Source of the DNA: Bilabrum cf. latius
Taxonomy: Eukaryota; Bigyra: Bicosoecida; Bigyra; Bicosoecida
Assembly (NCBI GenBank): GCA_965178125.1
Contig: OZ237749.1
Coordinates: 930,001 to 994,000 of the forward strand
Length of the DNA: 64,000 bases
Reading direction: 5' to 3'
The notes beneath the pieces were generated by a model, which was given only the letters and a program-made list of their open reading frames with translations, made no database searches and was not told the origin of the DNA. Numbering within the stretch: position 1 is the stretch's first letter; every line of letters begins with the position of its first letter. Positions 1 through 12,156 of this stretch are shown here, piece by piece. The position numbers and the translations under genes are program-made.

Positions 1-188
1 ACTGGAATTGACGTGAATCCATTAAATCCAGAGACTTGTCGCCAAAGTCCTTATATTTAAAGGGCAACGCGGATCCTGGTTGCGATAGTAACGTGATGTT
101 ATTGTTCAGGAGCTAGCCGACGCTTGGAGGCCCTCAAGGGAACGCGAACAACTTGTAGCAGCTATCCAACAAATTGACGGCCGTATAA
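1..188. other. left-edge intergenic sequence
   Basis: No coding region is supported here. The stretch is less GC-rich than the genes and ends in a TAA that lies directly upstream of, and in frame with, the ATG at 189, which helps fix the start of the following gene. A promoter is expected here, but I see no element I would name. Confidence 0.5.
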
Positions 189-3056
189 ATGCCTCGGACT
201 CGATCTGGGACGCGGTCATCGAAGGCAGATAGCCCGCATGCCGGCGCCAAGAAGCAGGCTCGTGGAGCACCGATAGATTTGCACAAGCAGCGCCGATTGG
301 TGGACTATGGCAAGTGTTTCAGAGCATTGAGGCATCCTGAGTCATGGTCATGCACCTAGTCCGGGACTACAGAGGATGTGGTGCTGCTGCTAGGTACTGG
401 ACAAGTGTCTAGCTACTCAGATGCGAGTGTGCCATCAAACGGTTGCCGCTTGGCACTGCGGCTGGGTGAACGCCCTTTCAATATCATTGACTTGACAGAT
501 GGACAGCCCATCGATGTCTCCGTCGAACGCACCGGTCTTCTCCAGAAAATGCGAATTCGCTGCGCTGCCCTCCAACGAACGGTGCTCGGGTCCGCGGCAG
601 GCACCGGGTTGGGCGGCAAAGAGAGCCCTTGGGAGCACCTTAGAAGGTACGTTAGGCTATTTAGCCTGCCATTCTTCAAGGCGGAGAGCCTTCGGAGGCG
701 CCGGCTCGACGACCTGCGTGCAGCTGCCGAGCTGGAAGAGGGCGAGCAATCCGAGGGATCAACCGCCAGTGGCAGTGGCGGCGAGTCTGAAACTGGGTCC
801 GCAGCTGCAGGAATGTCACAGGAAGACGAGCAGCTGCAGTCTGTTCTTGAGCAGGAGCAGGCCACGCTGAAGCGCATCCTCAAGAAGTCGACCGAATACC
901 GCCACGAGGCAGGCAGCAAGCGAGCCTCCTCCTCCTCCTCCTCCACCTCCTCTTCCTCCTCATCCTCGTCGTCGTCATCGGGGAAAGCGCCCAAGCAGGC
1001 AAGAGGCCCCACCCCGCCAGGATTCACGGGCCTCCGTAACCTCGGCAACACGTGCTACATGAACAGCACCCTGCAGTGCCTCTCGTCCTGCGTTCCTCTG
1101 AGGCGGCTGCTCTTCGCCTGGAGGCCGCCAATCGTCACGTCGTACGAGGAATACCTGGGCGGCATGGCGGCCACGGGGCAGCCGTACGGAATGTTTAGAG
1201 CTGCCTCCATCGGAATGCAAGATGGTGTCTCCGAGCCACTCGGCGGCGATGCGGGGCGGGGCTAGAGTGCAGGTGAGGCAGGTGAGGCAGCCGAGAGCCC
1301 CGCGCTGCAGGCGGTAGGGAACGAGGAGTCGGCGTCTCTGCTGACAGCGCCCAAGATGCTGCGGCTACCAAGTGAAGTGGTCAGGGCCTTTGAATTCGGC
1401 GGGGGACTCAGGGGCGGCTCCACGCCGGCTGCTTCTCTTGACGGCGCGGACAGGCCTGCATCATCTGCCCCTGCCCCTGCTTCCTCTTCATCCTCGTCCA
1501 AGGGGGACAGCAAGACCAGACAGGCCTCTACTGGCACCAAGTCGAGCATCGGCACAGACAGGGACTCGCAGAGAGACGTGCAGGGGTCAGACCTCGCGTC
1601 TGTACCCCTGGGCTCTGCAGTGCACGGGTCGCTCAGTCGCCTGTGGATGCCTGCCAGGCTACCCATCTACACGCCGCAGGCCCTCTTGTCGACGGTGTGG
1701 AGGAGCCTTCCGCGATTTGCGGGTTTCAGGCAGCACGACGTGGACGAGTTCCTGCGGGGCGTGCTCGAGCGGCTGGACGAGGAGCTGAGGGCAGCAGCGG
1801 GATTCGGTCAGGCAGGCAAGGGTGGGGCCAAATCTGGCTCATCCTCATCCTCGTCGTCGGCTGCGGCGGCTGCGGGCGGCCAAGGCGAGAGCGAGGCGCC
1901 ATCGACTCCCGTTGCGTCAATGTTTACACACGAGACGGTACGGAGGGTACGGTGTCGAGCGTGCGGGCACGTGTCGGCAACGAGGAGCTCTGCAATCGGG
2001 CCACTGCTCGTCGACATACCTGCCCGATTCTCGGGGCAGCCCAGGAGCAGGAGCCGGTCCAGGGCAGGGGAGGCGTGTACCCTGCGCAAGTGCCTCGAGA
2101 GCATGTGCGAGCCATCCGCGCTCGAGGGTGATTGCAAGTACTAGTGTGATTCGAAAGAGTGCAAGGGCACCAAGCAGGAGGCAGACATCTGGGTTTCGCT
2201 TGGCAAGCTGCCCCCAGCCCTGCCAGTCACGATAGTTAGGACAGAGTGGACCATGCAGGGGCGCGTCAAGAAGCAGACGCACGTTGAATTTCCGCTGGAT
2301 GGTCTGCAGCTCGCTGATTTCGACGAGAACGGTGCTGTTGGTCGAGGCCCCATGGCCCAGACGGCTGCTGGCAGCGCTGCCTCCAACGCAAAGGCAGGAG
2401 CGCACTGCAATAGCAAGGCGTCGAACAGCAACACCGTTCCGCCGGCTAGCGGCGGTGTCGAGACGAATCCCGAGTACTCGCTCGTTGCCTTGATCGAGCA
2501 CCACGGGAAGAAGCCGACATCCGGCCACTACACGAGTATCGGACGGCGGGACGCGTTGTCTGCCAGGCGACTGGCGAGCGGGAAGCGTGTCCTGAAAGGC
2601 GGCGAACAGTCGGACGCATGGGTCAATTTCAACGACGCCCGCGTGAAGGTAATCTCCCCCGACGTGGTGCGCAGCACTGAGGCCAGCATGCTCATGTACG
2701 TGCGCTCCGACCTCTTGTCTAGACCGAGGGCCTCGGGGTTGGCCGGGGAGCTGTTGCACAGAGCAGGCTTTGTGCTGCCACCGACTGCAACGGTGCTGCT
2801 GGATAAGACGGGGGACGGCCATGCAGACGTGGCCCTCACTGTGGCCCCGGGTGACGTGGACCAGCTCTCGGCCGAAGGAGCGTGGGGCGCACCGGTGTCT
2901 GACGATGACTCTGCTGCGGCAGACGACCAGCCACTTGGGGCAAAAAGAAAGAGGCAGGGTGTTGACGAGTCTGAGAGTGCGTCAGACGAGGCAGCTGGAA
3001 GCAAGCGATCATCAGGATCGGAGGGACGTGGACGGAAGGCTCACAGGGTGTCGTAA
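189..3056 (+). CDS. ubiquitin-specific protease (USP, C19 family)
   Basis: A deubiquitinating cysteine protease of 955 aa, single exon, ending in TAA. The Cys box GLRNLGNTCYMNS lies near residue 285. The QHDVDEFL block follows near 515. The zinc-knuckle-like pair is CRACG and, further on, Y-X-CDSKEC. The His box (HHGKKPTSGHYTS) lies near 775 and the WVNFNDARV block near 815. TAG codons at 357, 1263 and 2142 interrupt it; the third falls inside the Y-x-C-x-x-C finger, so the protein cannot be a USP unless TAG is sense. Residues 175-270 are acidic and Ser-rich, with a run of Ser codons. The N-terminal 60 residues are basic. The C-terminus carries KRKR-type basic clusters, which suggests a nuclear location (inference). 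I chose the ATG at 189 because an in-frame TAA sits immediately before it. The 3' end faces the gene at 7952-3216. Confidence 0.9.
923..980 (+). repeat. Ser-codon simple repeat (TCC/TCA/TCG runs)
   Basis: A run of mostly TCN serine codons inside the ubiquitin protease, encoding about 19 nearly consecutive serines in a disordered linker ahead of the Cys box. It is a likely site of length polymorphism. Confidence 0.8.
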
Positions 3057-3215
3057 TTCGACCTAGGATCTCCCTGCCTACTGAGCGGGAATTCGGGGGG
3101 TTCTGGAGTCCGGTGGGGCTTGGGTGCACCAGCAAACATGTGGCTCGAAGCCAAGTACAAATTTGGTTTTTCACTGAGCGAATCCGTAGGATGTGTGCGC
3201 CTGGCACTTAACAAG

Positions 3216-6200
3216 TCACATTCGAGACCCACTTCGCTAGGAACGCATCGCCAATGCCTGCATGCGCAAAGAACCCATCGCGCCACCAGGTTGCGGTCTC
3301 GTAGAGGACCGCCGTATCGCATCCGATCGGACGGCAGAGGGGCGGAGAGCGCGGTCTGCCGGCGCAGTGGCCGTTCTTGAGCGTTCGCGTTGCTCATCGA
3401 AGCCAGCGCCGCCAAGCAGGCTGGCGCTGGAGTTCCCGCCCTGTGCTGCAATTCCGGCACGACCTCGGCTGGAGCTGGTCTGTTGCTGTGCACCTCCTGA
3501 GACAGCCCTGTTAGAGGCCTACCGGCGAGCAGCCTGCACTGTCCTGTCCCATGCATCTCTGCGTGAGCTGCCCGTAACCGCCCTAGCCAGCCCTGCCTGG
3601 ATCTCGTGATTCATTGCAGACTGCTTCCGAGCTCCCACCGTTCGCGCCGCCACCCTTAGCTTGTCCAACGGTGACACCTTGGCCGCTCCCGGCGACGACA
3701 GGCCGATTCCACTTGGAGGAGCGACTGCAGCGGCAGCATCTGCGTTCGCTGCACCGCCCCCATCTAGATGCAGCCTGGACGATCTTTGCCGCTGGTTGAC
3801 ACCCACACTGGCCACTGGTGCCCTTGGCCCGGACTGATCAGATTCGCCCGGCCCGCGCGCCGAGTAAAAGCTCACCCTGCCGGTGCGCGCGCGATCTACG
3901 CTCGCAATGTGTCCCCGTGGTCGCATAGACTGCCTCCGCGCCGCCTGCGCACCGAACACCTGCGTTCGTTGTTGCCCGGATCCAGCGGCCGCACTCTACC
4001 CTCCGAGCTGCGAACCTCCCCCTCCCAGTGCAGACTGTGGGGTGAGCCCAAGGAAAGCCAGCGCACGCTGCACTTGATCTGGAAGCAGCTTATATGGCGT
4101 GGGAATGTACCCTTCGGGCACTTCCCACTGCCTGGCTCGAGTCAGCACGTTGATGTAGTACGGCAGGCCAGTATCCGTGGTCAGCTGCCACCAGCACTCG
4201 GCTGGAAGCGTGCGCACGTCCGGCGGCCTGTTCCATTGCGTGATACCAAGCTATCGATTCACCCAGTACGGCACCTTGCGCAGGGGGTGCGACTTGCGCT
4301 TCCAGCTCCGCAGCACAGAGGACTGGAACTCGGCCAATTTCTCCACATCGCGTGGCTTCTCCCACTTGTTCTTCTTGCTCTGCGCGTTGTACCAGAAGCT
4401 CTCGTTCGTGGTCGGGTGTTCCCGTTGGATCCACAGGGCTGCATTTTGATGCAGGTCGGCGAGCTCGTTGAGCGTCTGCCGTGCAGTGGCCGTTGGTGCC
4501 ACGCTGACAAGCTCGCGGGCAGTTGCAGCTGCTTGCTGGGAGGCTGGCCCGGTCAGCAGTGGAGTCACGACTGCCATGGACAATCCCGCCGCAGTCCCGC
4601 TCGTGTATATGGAGGACCGTTCTCTATCTCTCCGAACGCTGGCAGTCACATCCGTCCTCGGACTCGCCGCGCTGCCTAGCTGCCGAGACTGCTCCGACAA
4701 GGATGGCCCCCTGCTGTGGCTATCCCCGGACTCCGCATCCATCTCGCGAACAGCACCCAGACGTCCCATATCTAGCCCAAAACTCGATGGCCGTGACTGG
4801 CGCTGGCCCAGCCCTGGGAAGTGCAGCCCGCGCCGCCCCGGAATCTCACCCCTGCCACTGACGCTGCGTCGGCGAGCTCCGACTCCCTCCGTACCTGATC
4901 CTGACTCGTCCCCTGTCTCGGCGCTGCCGCCTTCAGGTCCCACGTCAACCATGCCGGATATCATCGACCTCCGCGAGGACTGAGATCGCGTGCGGTATCC
5001 CGCGCGACGGTCCTGAATGCTGCCCGACCGCTGCCTCTGAATCCCGTCCACACCTGCACCTGCACCTGCGCCTGCACTGTCTCGACTCAGCATGGGGTTG
5101 TCCCTCATCCAAGCACCCAGGTCGCCCTCGTTCTCGCCAGTCCCACTTGCGCGACTCCCTGACGCCACCTCGCTTGACGCACTGGATCCAGCGGGCCGCG
5201 ACATGACACCCGGGTGCTCACTACCACTGCCAGCCCCGTCCTACTCGCGCATCTTTTGCTCCTGCTCCTCCTTGTCAACGATCCCTCGGCTGCGAAGGAG
5301 GTACCCTCTAGGTCCAAATCGAAACTTGCCACGAGCGTGCCCGACAGAGGCATCCCCACCGCGCACAGGCACCATTACCTGGCCCTGTGAGGAGCCTCCC
5401 TTCGGTGATACCCCTCCCGGCGCTTCTTTATATTCCTGCACGGCGGGAAGCGGGTCAACACCGGCCTGCCGCCCCCTGCGACCTCTCGATCGATTGAGCA
5501 TTGCGGCCAGCCGCTTCCCTTTCTTGAACTGAACCATTGCCTTGCGCTGGGCGATCGATCGTGCCGTTGCAGTGGCAGCGGCCTAAGCCGCCTGGGGCGG
5601 CCTGGCTGGCAGCGAGGCACTCCTGAACTCTGTGGCCGTCGAGGTGCTGGAAGCCGTGGTGCTGGCTCGGTGCCTGCCCAGCAACGGAGCGAGCTCTACC
5701 TCGCCCTCCGCGACCGCGGGAGCCGTGGTCATCTGCGGCGTGATGGCATCGGCCACGGTGCGGGCCCGTCCCCTCCTCCGCCTCGCCACTCGTGGCCCTG
5801 TGACTGGACCGGCTCCTCCGTCCACCGGTGTGGATCGGCCGTCTGCCTCTGCAGCTAGTTGCAGCGCGCCCGCATGCATCTCGTCGGAATCGCTCGTGCC
5901 GTCCTCTGAGTTGGCTGCGTCTTGCCCGGCGTGCTCTTTGGCCTCCTTTGCGGCGCCGAGGGCCAGCAGAAGCTGGTTCGGCTTCCACTTCTCTTCGTCC
6001 AGCTTGTGCCCCGTGAACACATTGTGCACCCCTAGCTCCTCGCCGTACCACATGCGGTTGAAGTCCAGCACGGGCAACACCCTGAATCCGTCCGAGCCCA
6101 CAACGCCCTCCACTCCGGCAGGCATCTCGAGTCCGTAGCTGCTCCTGCGCCTACCCCTGGTGCGAGCCGCCGTCATCTTGCGGGCCGGAAGCCGCGCCTG

Positions 6201-7952
6201 CGCCCGCTGGTCCTCGAGCAGCTGCAGCGCCTTGCGCACCCGCTCGGCCAGTTCTGCACTCCTGGCCGCAGCCACAAAGTCGTAGACTAAGATGGACAGG
6301 CACACGAGCACCACGGCAGCCACGAGCACCGCGATGGACACGGCGATGAGCTGCCGTACCACATCGGTGATCCCGCCCAGAGCGAGCAGCTGGCCCAGCA
6401 GCAGCACGAGGAGCGAGGTGATGATCGAGTACTGCTCAACCTGCCCCTACGTGTAGTCGCGGAACGGCTGCAGCTGCAGGTGCAGGATGAGCGCCGCGAG
6501 CTGAACCAGGATGCCGCAAAATATCTGGTGCCCGAACTCGTTGCCGCCAAGCATCACAGAGACTGCCACTAGCAGAGACTTTCTGGCCATAATCACGGAC
6601 TCGTAGTAGTACGTGTCGTTGCGATACCCCTGCGATAGTAGGAGAGCAGCGGATGGGATGACTCAGCAGTGCAATGCGGTGCACTTGGCGGGTCACGATG
6701 TGGTTCAATGAGATGGGAATGCGAGGGCCTGTGCGTGCCCGTGGTGCAAGTGCTTCTAGGCGAAGTCGCAATCGATAAACAAACTCACGCTGAACAGGAA
6801 CCAGACCCTCCTCCTGGCCTTTTCAGTGTCCAATCTGTCTCTGAACCTGTACATGATCAGGGCGCACACCACTGGGAAACCAACAGTAAACAGCACCAGC
6901 ACGCCCCAAGCGCCGTACGAGAAGCCCCTATGCAGGCTGGTATCGCACCGAAAGCTAACATCGGCTGCCAGATAGCTGATTCCGTCCACTTCCTCTGTGC
7001 ATCGAAGGATCTGCATTGCCGACGTGGTCACGGTGGGATAGAGCAGGAACAGCAGGAGGAGGGAAACGGTCGTGTACAGGGACAGTGGAGACACGGAGCA
7101 CAAAGTAAGGGGGATAGGTACGTAGTCTGGGTCCTTGGCAGCCATGTCTGCCTGCCCCCAGCGGTGGCAATCCACGATGGTGCGGATGGCAATCCCGGGC
7201 AGGATGGTGATCACGGGCACCGCACAGGAGAGCGCCATGAACCGCAGGTAGGGAGACCACTGCAGCGCGCAGTCCGCAAACGAGGCATCCAGGCTGAAGG
7301 TGCTCGTGGTGGATACTCCTTGGAAGAATCCAGAGATGGCGTTGGGCCACTCGAGCTCGAAATCGTTTAGCAGCGCCACTGTCGAAGCAAACGTCAGCAG
7401 GATTTTGAGCGTCATTAAGCTCTCGCGTCCGGACGTTCCAGGCCTTCCGCCCGCACTGGGATCTCCAAGAGGGTTTTCCAGCCCCCCATCAGCGGGAGGC
7501 TGCACCGTTTCGGCCCTGGACCCCAGCGTCGTGATGCTGCCTCGGCGGACGGAGGCCCCTTCCAAATCCGATGCCGGCGGTATAGACAGTCTGGACGACT
7601 TGCGATTCCTACCTTGTCTAGACGATGCCAGTCCCCGCAGTATCGTGAAAGTAATGCCGCACAAGACGCTACCGCTGATAAGCGCTACGAGTGCGATCGA
7701 TAGCGCGCTTGACGGGCACCTTGAACAAGTTGGCCTTGACCCGACATTTCTGCCATACCCGTCAAGGCATCCAGCGCACAAAACATCATCGTATCCGTCC
7801 GCGCAGTCTGTCTCCAAAGTGGTTTCGTTGAACAGGCACGCAGCTGGATTCAAGCATCGCACCGGCGACCATCCAGGCGGTCTACCCTCCAACGCAAGGC
7901 GAGCGGCCGTAGCGTTTGTCCAGAAGTAACCATCAAATAAAACATCGCTCAT
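3216..7952 (-). CDS. polytopic membrane protein with C-terminal WW domains
   Basis: Two exons, 7952-6789 and 6629-3216 (intron 5' GTGAGT, 3' ATCGCAG), encode about 1525 aa ending in TGA. The N-terminal 85 residues are Cys-rich and look extracellular (C-x-x-C pairs, NAT glycosylation site). About seven to nine hydrophobic segments follow through residue 480; they resemble the receptor-like polytopic proteins common in oomycetes and other protists. The C-terminal 1000 residues are disordered and carry three WW-type modules near 1120-1150, 1165-1195 and 1200-1228 (cores SFWYNAQSKKNKWEKP, PYWVNRXLGITQW, LPYYINVLTRARQW). TAG codons lie at 6447, 5583, 5241, 4251, 3996, 3519 and 3237; the one at 4251 is inside the second WW module. 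I see no signal peptide at the ATG of 7952, so a 5' exon may be missing. Confidence 0.8.
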
Positions 7953-8145
7953 CGTTGGTGCATCGCTGATGGCATGAAACGGAAGCTGTCGTCCTTTCGG
8001 GCGCGATCAGCCGGTCACCAGCTGGCAGTGCGGTGCAGCCGGACATGCGGTCGCAACTGTTCGACGGAAATAGGCTTGGTCGCGCTCTGGTTCGAAGTTC
8101 GCACTAATTAGAACACTCGCAGTACTTGACGAAGTAAGGTACTCA

Positions 8146-11100
8146 TCAGCTTCTTCGGCATGCCACTGCTTCGTCATCCGAGTCGGCATCTGCTGCACGT
8201 GCAGGCGCCGGCGCTGGGCTGGCAGCACCAACAGCCGATGCAGGCTGAGGCTCCTCCTTGCTCCCGCTTCGAGCCCTGTTCCGCGATCGGTGCCTGCGGC
8301 TGCTCGTGCGTCGCCCCGCAATGGCACCCCCATCATCATCATCGTCCTCCTCATCGGAACCGCCGGGCCCCACCCCCATCCCAGGCGCACCCCCCCCTAG
8401 CGAGCTGCTGCCAAGTGAAGCCACAGAGGCCGCCCCAAGCCCGTGCAGCCCGTCCGTGCTACCCTCGCCCTGGCCGGCACCAAACAAAAGGTCGGGGCTG
8501 CGGCGAGCAGGGCCCCGGGGAACACGCTCACCGGCGTGGTCGTCGAGAGACACCGACACCGAGCCGGACACGGACACGGCCGCGCCGCTGCCCTGCCTAC
8601 CGCTCGAGTCCCCAGCGGCTGGGGCAGCAGCATCTCCGGCCGCAGCCCCTGTCCCTATCCCTTGTCCCTGCCCTGTTTGCAGCCCCGCCCCCGCCCCCAG
8701 CCCGCCAGCGCTCCCTCCAGCACCCCCACGCCCACCCTCCCCGTCCCCGTCCCCCTCGAATTCGAGCCGACCGCGCCCGCTCGCCGCCCTTGCCACACTG
8801 GCCGCCAGCTCGTCCGGGTCCTCCTCCACCTCCTCCTCCACGGGAGGCCTCTCTGCCACGCGCCGGGCGGGCGCCTCGTCCTCGTCGGTGCCGAGATCCG
8901 TCGAATCGTCCGTTCCCACCCTGGACACTAGCTGGTCGATGTCTCGAGGGCGGGCAGGCGTCCTGCCAGCCCTGCCCGACTCTGGTGTCTGCGCCCGTGG
9001 CTCCAACTCTCCCTGCGCATGCGCCTGTGCCCCGGTCTAAGCGTGCTCGGCGACCGCTGCCAGGTCGAGGTCGAAGCTGGCCACCGCTGGTGCGCCGCTC
9101 TCCGTGCGTGCCTTCCGTCGGGCGGCAGGCAGGTCCGAGTCGGTGCGACGGTGCATGGAGCGCTTCGGGGGCGGTGTGGAGCTGCTGGAATCGGGGTGGT
9201 TGGCTTCTCCTGGGGCGCGAGAGCCGGGCCTTGCCCTCGGTTTGGCCACTGCGTCATTGTCATCATCATCATCCGAGTCCTGCTCCACGATGGGCCCCTG
9301 TTCCTGTGCCTTGGCCATCGGGGGGTTGGCTGCTGCCATGGGCTCCACCCTCGTCGTCTCTGCAGCGCTGGACGTTGTTGATGGCACTGGTGCTGTGCCA
9401 CGCGCGCTTGAACTCGCTGCATTCGAGTCGTGAGGGTCCGGAGAGGCCGCGGATCTGGACACCACGCGGCGAGCAGCAACCATGGGGGAGACGGGTGGGG
9501 ACTCCTAGCTCTCGGTGGACAACAGCGCCCCGGCACCTCCGTGTGAACGCGCCCCTCCTGTCTGGCCCGCGGCTGCGGCACCACTTCCGCTTCCACTAGG
9601 ATCGCCAGCAGCCTCCCCATCGCTCGTCCGCTCCCCGTCCAGCTGCGATAGATCCACGCTAGTATCAAGCTCGTCCGCAGCACGACCAGAACCGTTACGG
9701 TCCTGATCCGCCCCACGGCTGTCGCGTGCCCCTACGGCGGCACCGCCGGGTGCAGCAGCAGCAGCCGGATCCCCCGCCCGGCCAGGCCCCTGATCGCCCG
9801 CCCTCTCGCCTCCGCCCATCATTTCAAGCGCATGTGTCAGCGTGGCGCCACCTGAGCTGCCCTCGGCCTGCCCCTGGGCCCCGCTCCTCTCCCCTCCATC
9901 CCCACCTGTGCCTCCTTTCCTCTTCCCGCTGAAGGTTCTCCGCATGGCCCTCGTCCACTCGCCGCTGCCGAAAGACGCACCGACACCCCTGCTGGAGGAC
10001 CCGCCCCGGTGCTTCGGCTCAGCCACGTCCTCCGCCGCCTTGTTCAGCTGCTCTTCCACATCCTCAGGGAACACCCACGTGGCACCGGGCAGCAGGCTCT
10101 CGCCCTGCCCCCTCCGCTCCTAGTCTGCCACCTGCGCCAGCGCGGCTGCCACGGTCGGCGGCACGTGCGGCTGTGCATGCGCATGTGTGCCCGCCCCTAC
10201 CGACGGATCAGTGGCCCGTGCATCGGCCCTGCCAGGTGCCACCGCGCCTCCCGTTGTTGCAGCAGATGTAGCGGAGGGCAGCGAGGGCCCCTGCTAACCA
10301 CCAACAACAACCCCGCTGCCGCCGTTGCCGCTACTGCTACTGCTTGCCGACCTCACGACCTGGGCAGTGGTGGCGGAGAGCGCCATGGCCTTGTCGATGG
10401 CGAGGCTGGCAGCATCCCGGATGGGCCCTCTGCGGCTGCCCGTCTCCCTGCCCCGCCCCACCCCGCTGCCAGATCCCTTGGAGCTCCCCCCAGCTGCACC
10501 AGTGCTCCCTCCTGCTCGTGCACGGAAGGAGACCCCTCTAGTGGGCCCCGACCTGCGGGGACTGCCACCTGTCGACTCGGGTGCCGCTGCTGCAGCCACA
10601 CCGGCGTACAGGTGCTTGTACAACGGCACGTCAAGCTCTGCGCTCACGCTGTCTGCCCTACCCCTGGTGCTGCCCGCACGCCCACTTCCAGCCCCAGCCA
10701 CTGCTCCTGCTCCTGCACCTGGGGCCTGCACCACGCCCTCTGCCCCGCTCCCCGCACCGATCGCCTGCGCCTCGGCGCCCTCCACGGCGTCTTTAGCCAG
10801 CCTGAGCGCCTTGCCAACCACGTCCTCCGTAGGAATATCGGGCACGTGTTCCCTGAGCTCTGCCAGGAAGGCGCCCTCCTCCGGGGCGCTCGCGATGAAG
10901 GCGTGCCGCAGGAGGGCAGCCGCGGAGGGACGGTCCTCCGGGCTGTAGAGGAGGGCCTGGTGGACAAAGTCGCGGAATTTCCTCGAGAACTTGGAGGGGT
11001 CCGCCACGCCCTTGACTCCTTGGTACGAGTCGAAGGAAGGCGGCTTCTTGGTGAGCAGTCGCACGAGCACGTCCTCGCTGTCCAGGTCAGAATAGGGTGC

Positions 11101-11983
11101 TCTCCCCATGGCCAGCTCCAGGGCGGTGATGCCCAGGCTCCAGATGTCCACCTTGCAGTCGTATCCCTCCGCCGTGTCCAGGACCTCCGGTGCGATGAAG
11201 CACGTGGTGCCGACCAGCGTCCTCGTCTTGCGCTTGAAGGCCTCGGCCACGGGCTCCCTCAGCCACTGGGACACGCCAAAATCGGCGATCATCGGCCCTT
11301 CCCTGCCGTCGAGGAGCACGTTCCCGCCCTTAATGTCTCGGTGGATCATCCCGGCGGCATGCAGGTACTGCAGGGCCTGCAGCGAGGCGCGCATGATGGC
11401 CGCCACCCAGCGCTCGGGAAGGCCGGGACCGCACAGATCGGCCTTCACCGCTTCCGGACTCTGCGCAGATCTTGTAGCAAGGCGTCGCATGACCCTTACT
11501 GCCGACCCTTTCCGCATCATGGGCACGACCACCCAAAGTGTGTCGCGCACAGCGAAGGCGCAGTTGCACGGCAGCAGGGCAGCGCACCGGCTGCTGCGCA
11601 TGATCGCTACCTCTGTCTGCAATTAGGTCAGCATGGAAGCACAGTGAACAACAGTTGCCAAGACGAGGCCTCGGCCACCAGAATAGTGCGGTTCGCAGCT
11701 TTCTCTCACACCGACAGACTCCACTGGAACCTAGATGTGCTCGAGTGCCATGATTTTGATCGCGCATTCTCGCTTTAAGCTCAAGCAGTATGCCTAATAC
11801 ACCTATCCATACGAGCCCTGCGAGGTAAGGCGTGCTGTCGAAGCTTAGGGCGTGTATTCCCCTGCACATCGTGCGCTTGGCAACTTGTCCAATCATCGTG
11901 CAGCTCACCCTCCCTATCCTTCGTCCAAACGCATACTCTCCCGGTGTCACGGGCCACAACTCATCTCTATAGTCAACTGCCAT
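8146..11983 (-). CDS. SPAK/OSR1 (GCK-VI) family Ser/Thr kinase
   Basis: Exons 11983-11909, 11817-11710 and 11616-8146 give 1217 aa ending in TGA. Exon 1 ends IGR and exon 2 opens GSYGXVYXA, restoring the glycine loop across the splice. CAIKIM supplies the ATP lysine, then come IHRDIKGGN (about 152), DFGVS (about 174) and the APE-type IAPEVL (about 205). The activation segment (TLVGTTCF) and GYDCKVDIWSLGITALELA are closest to OSR1/STK39 and plant/protist homologues, which phosphorylate cation-chloride cotransporters downstream of WNK kinases (family knowledge). After residue 325 comes an 890-residue low-complexity tail; I do not recognise a PF2/CCT domain in it. TAG codons: 11803, 11794, 11731, 10294, 10120, 9505, 9037. 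Exon 2 is visible only if TAG is sense. It shares an upstream region with GluRS. Confidence 0.88.
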
Positions 11984-12156
11984 TCTGAATCTACCAAAGA
12001 GGCGTTCTGTATGCCGTTCCAGACGCTGCTTTCGGAAACAGCTTTTTGATTCCGCTAGAATCGGCGCCGCGCTGATAATTCTGATTAAAAAGATAATTGT
12101 AACGAGTGCATCGAGCTGGACGGATCGAAATCCGTACAATTGGCACCTGTGCGAGT
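11984..12156. promoter_or_regulatory. divergent intergenic region, kinase / GluRS
   Basis: A 173-bp AT-richer spacer lies between the start codons of the OSR1-like kinase (-) and GluRS (+). It must hold both 5' leaders and probably a shared promoter. I see no confident core element. Confidence 0.5.

Noticed and set aside
3057-3380. extension of the ubiquitin protease past TAA
   Set aside because: The open frame overlaps the 3' coding end of the opposite-strand gene and adds no USP-related sequence, so TAA is taken as the stop.
8007-8145. an upstream exon of the WW membrane protein
   Set aside because: The stretch is open and contains Cys, but has no GTRAG donor, ends at TGA, and directly follows the kinase stop. 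It is better read as 3' UTR.
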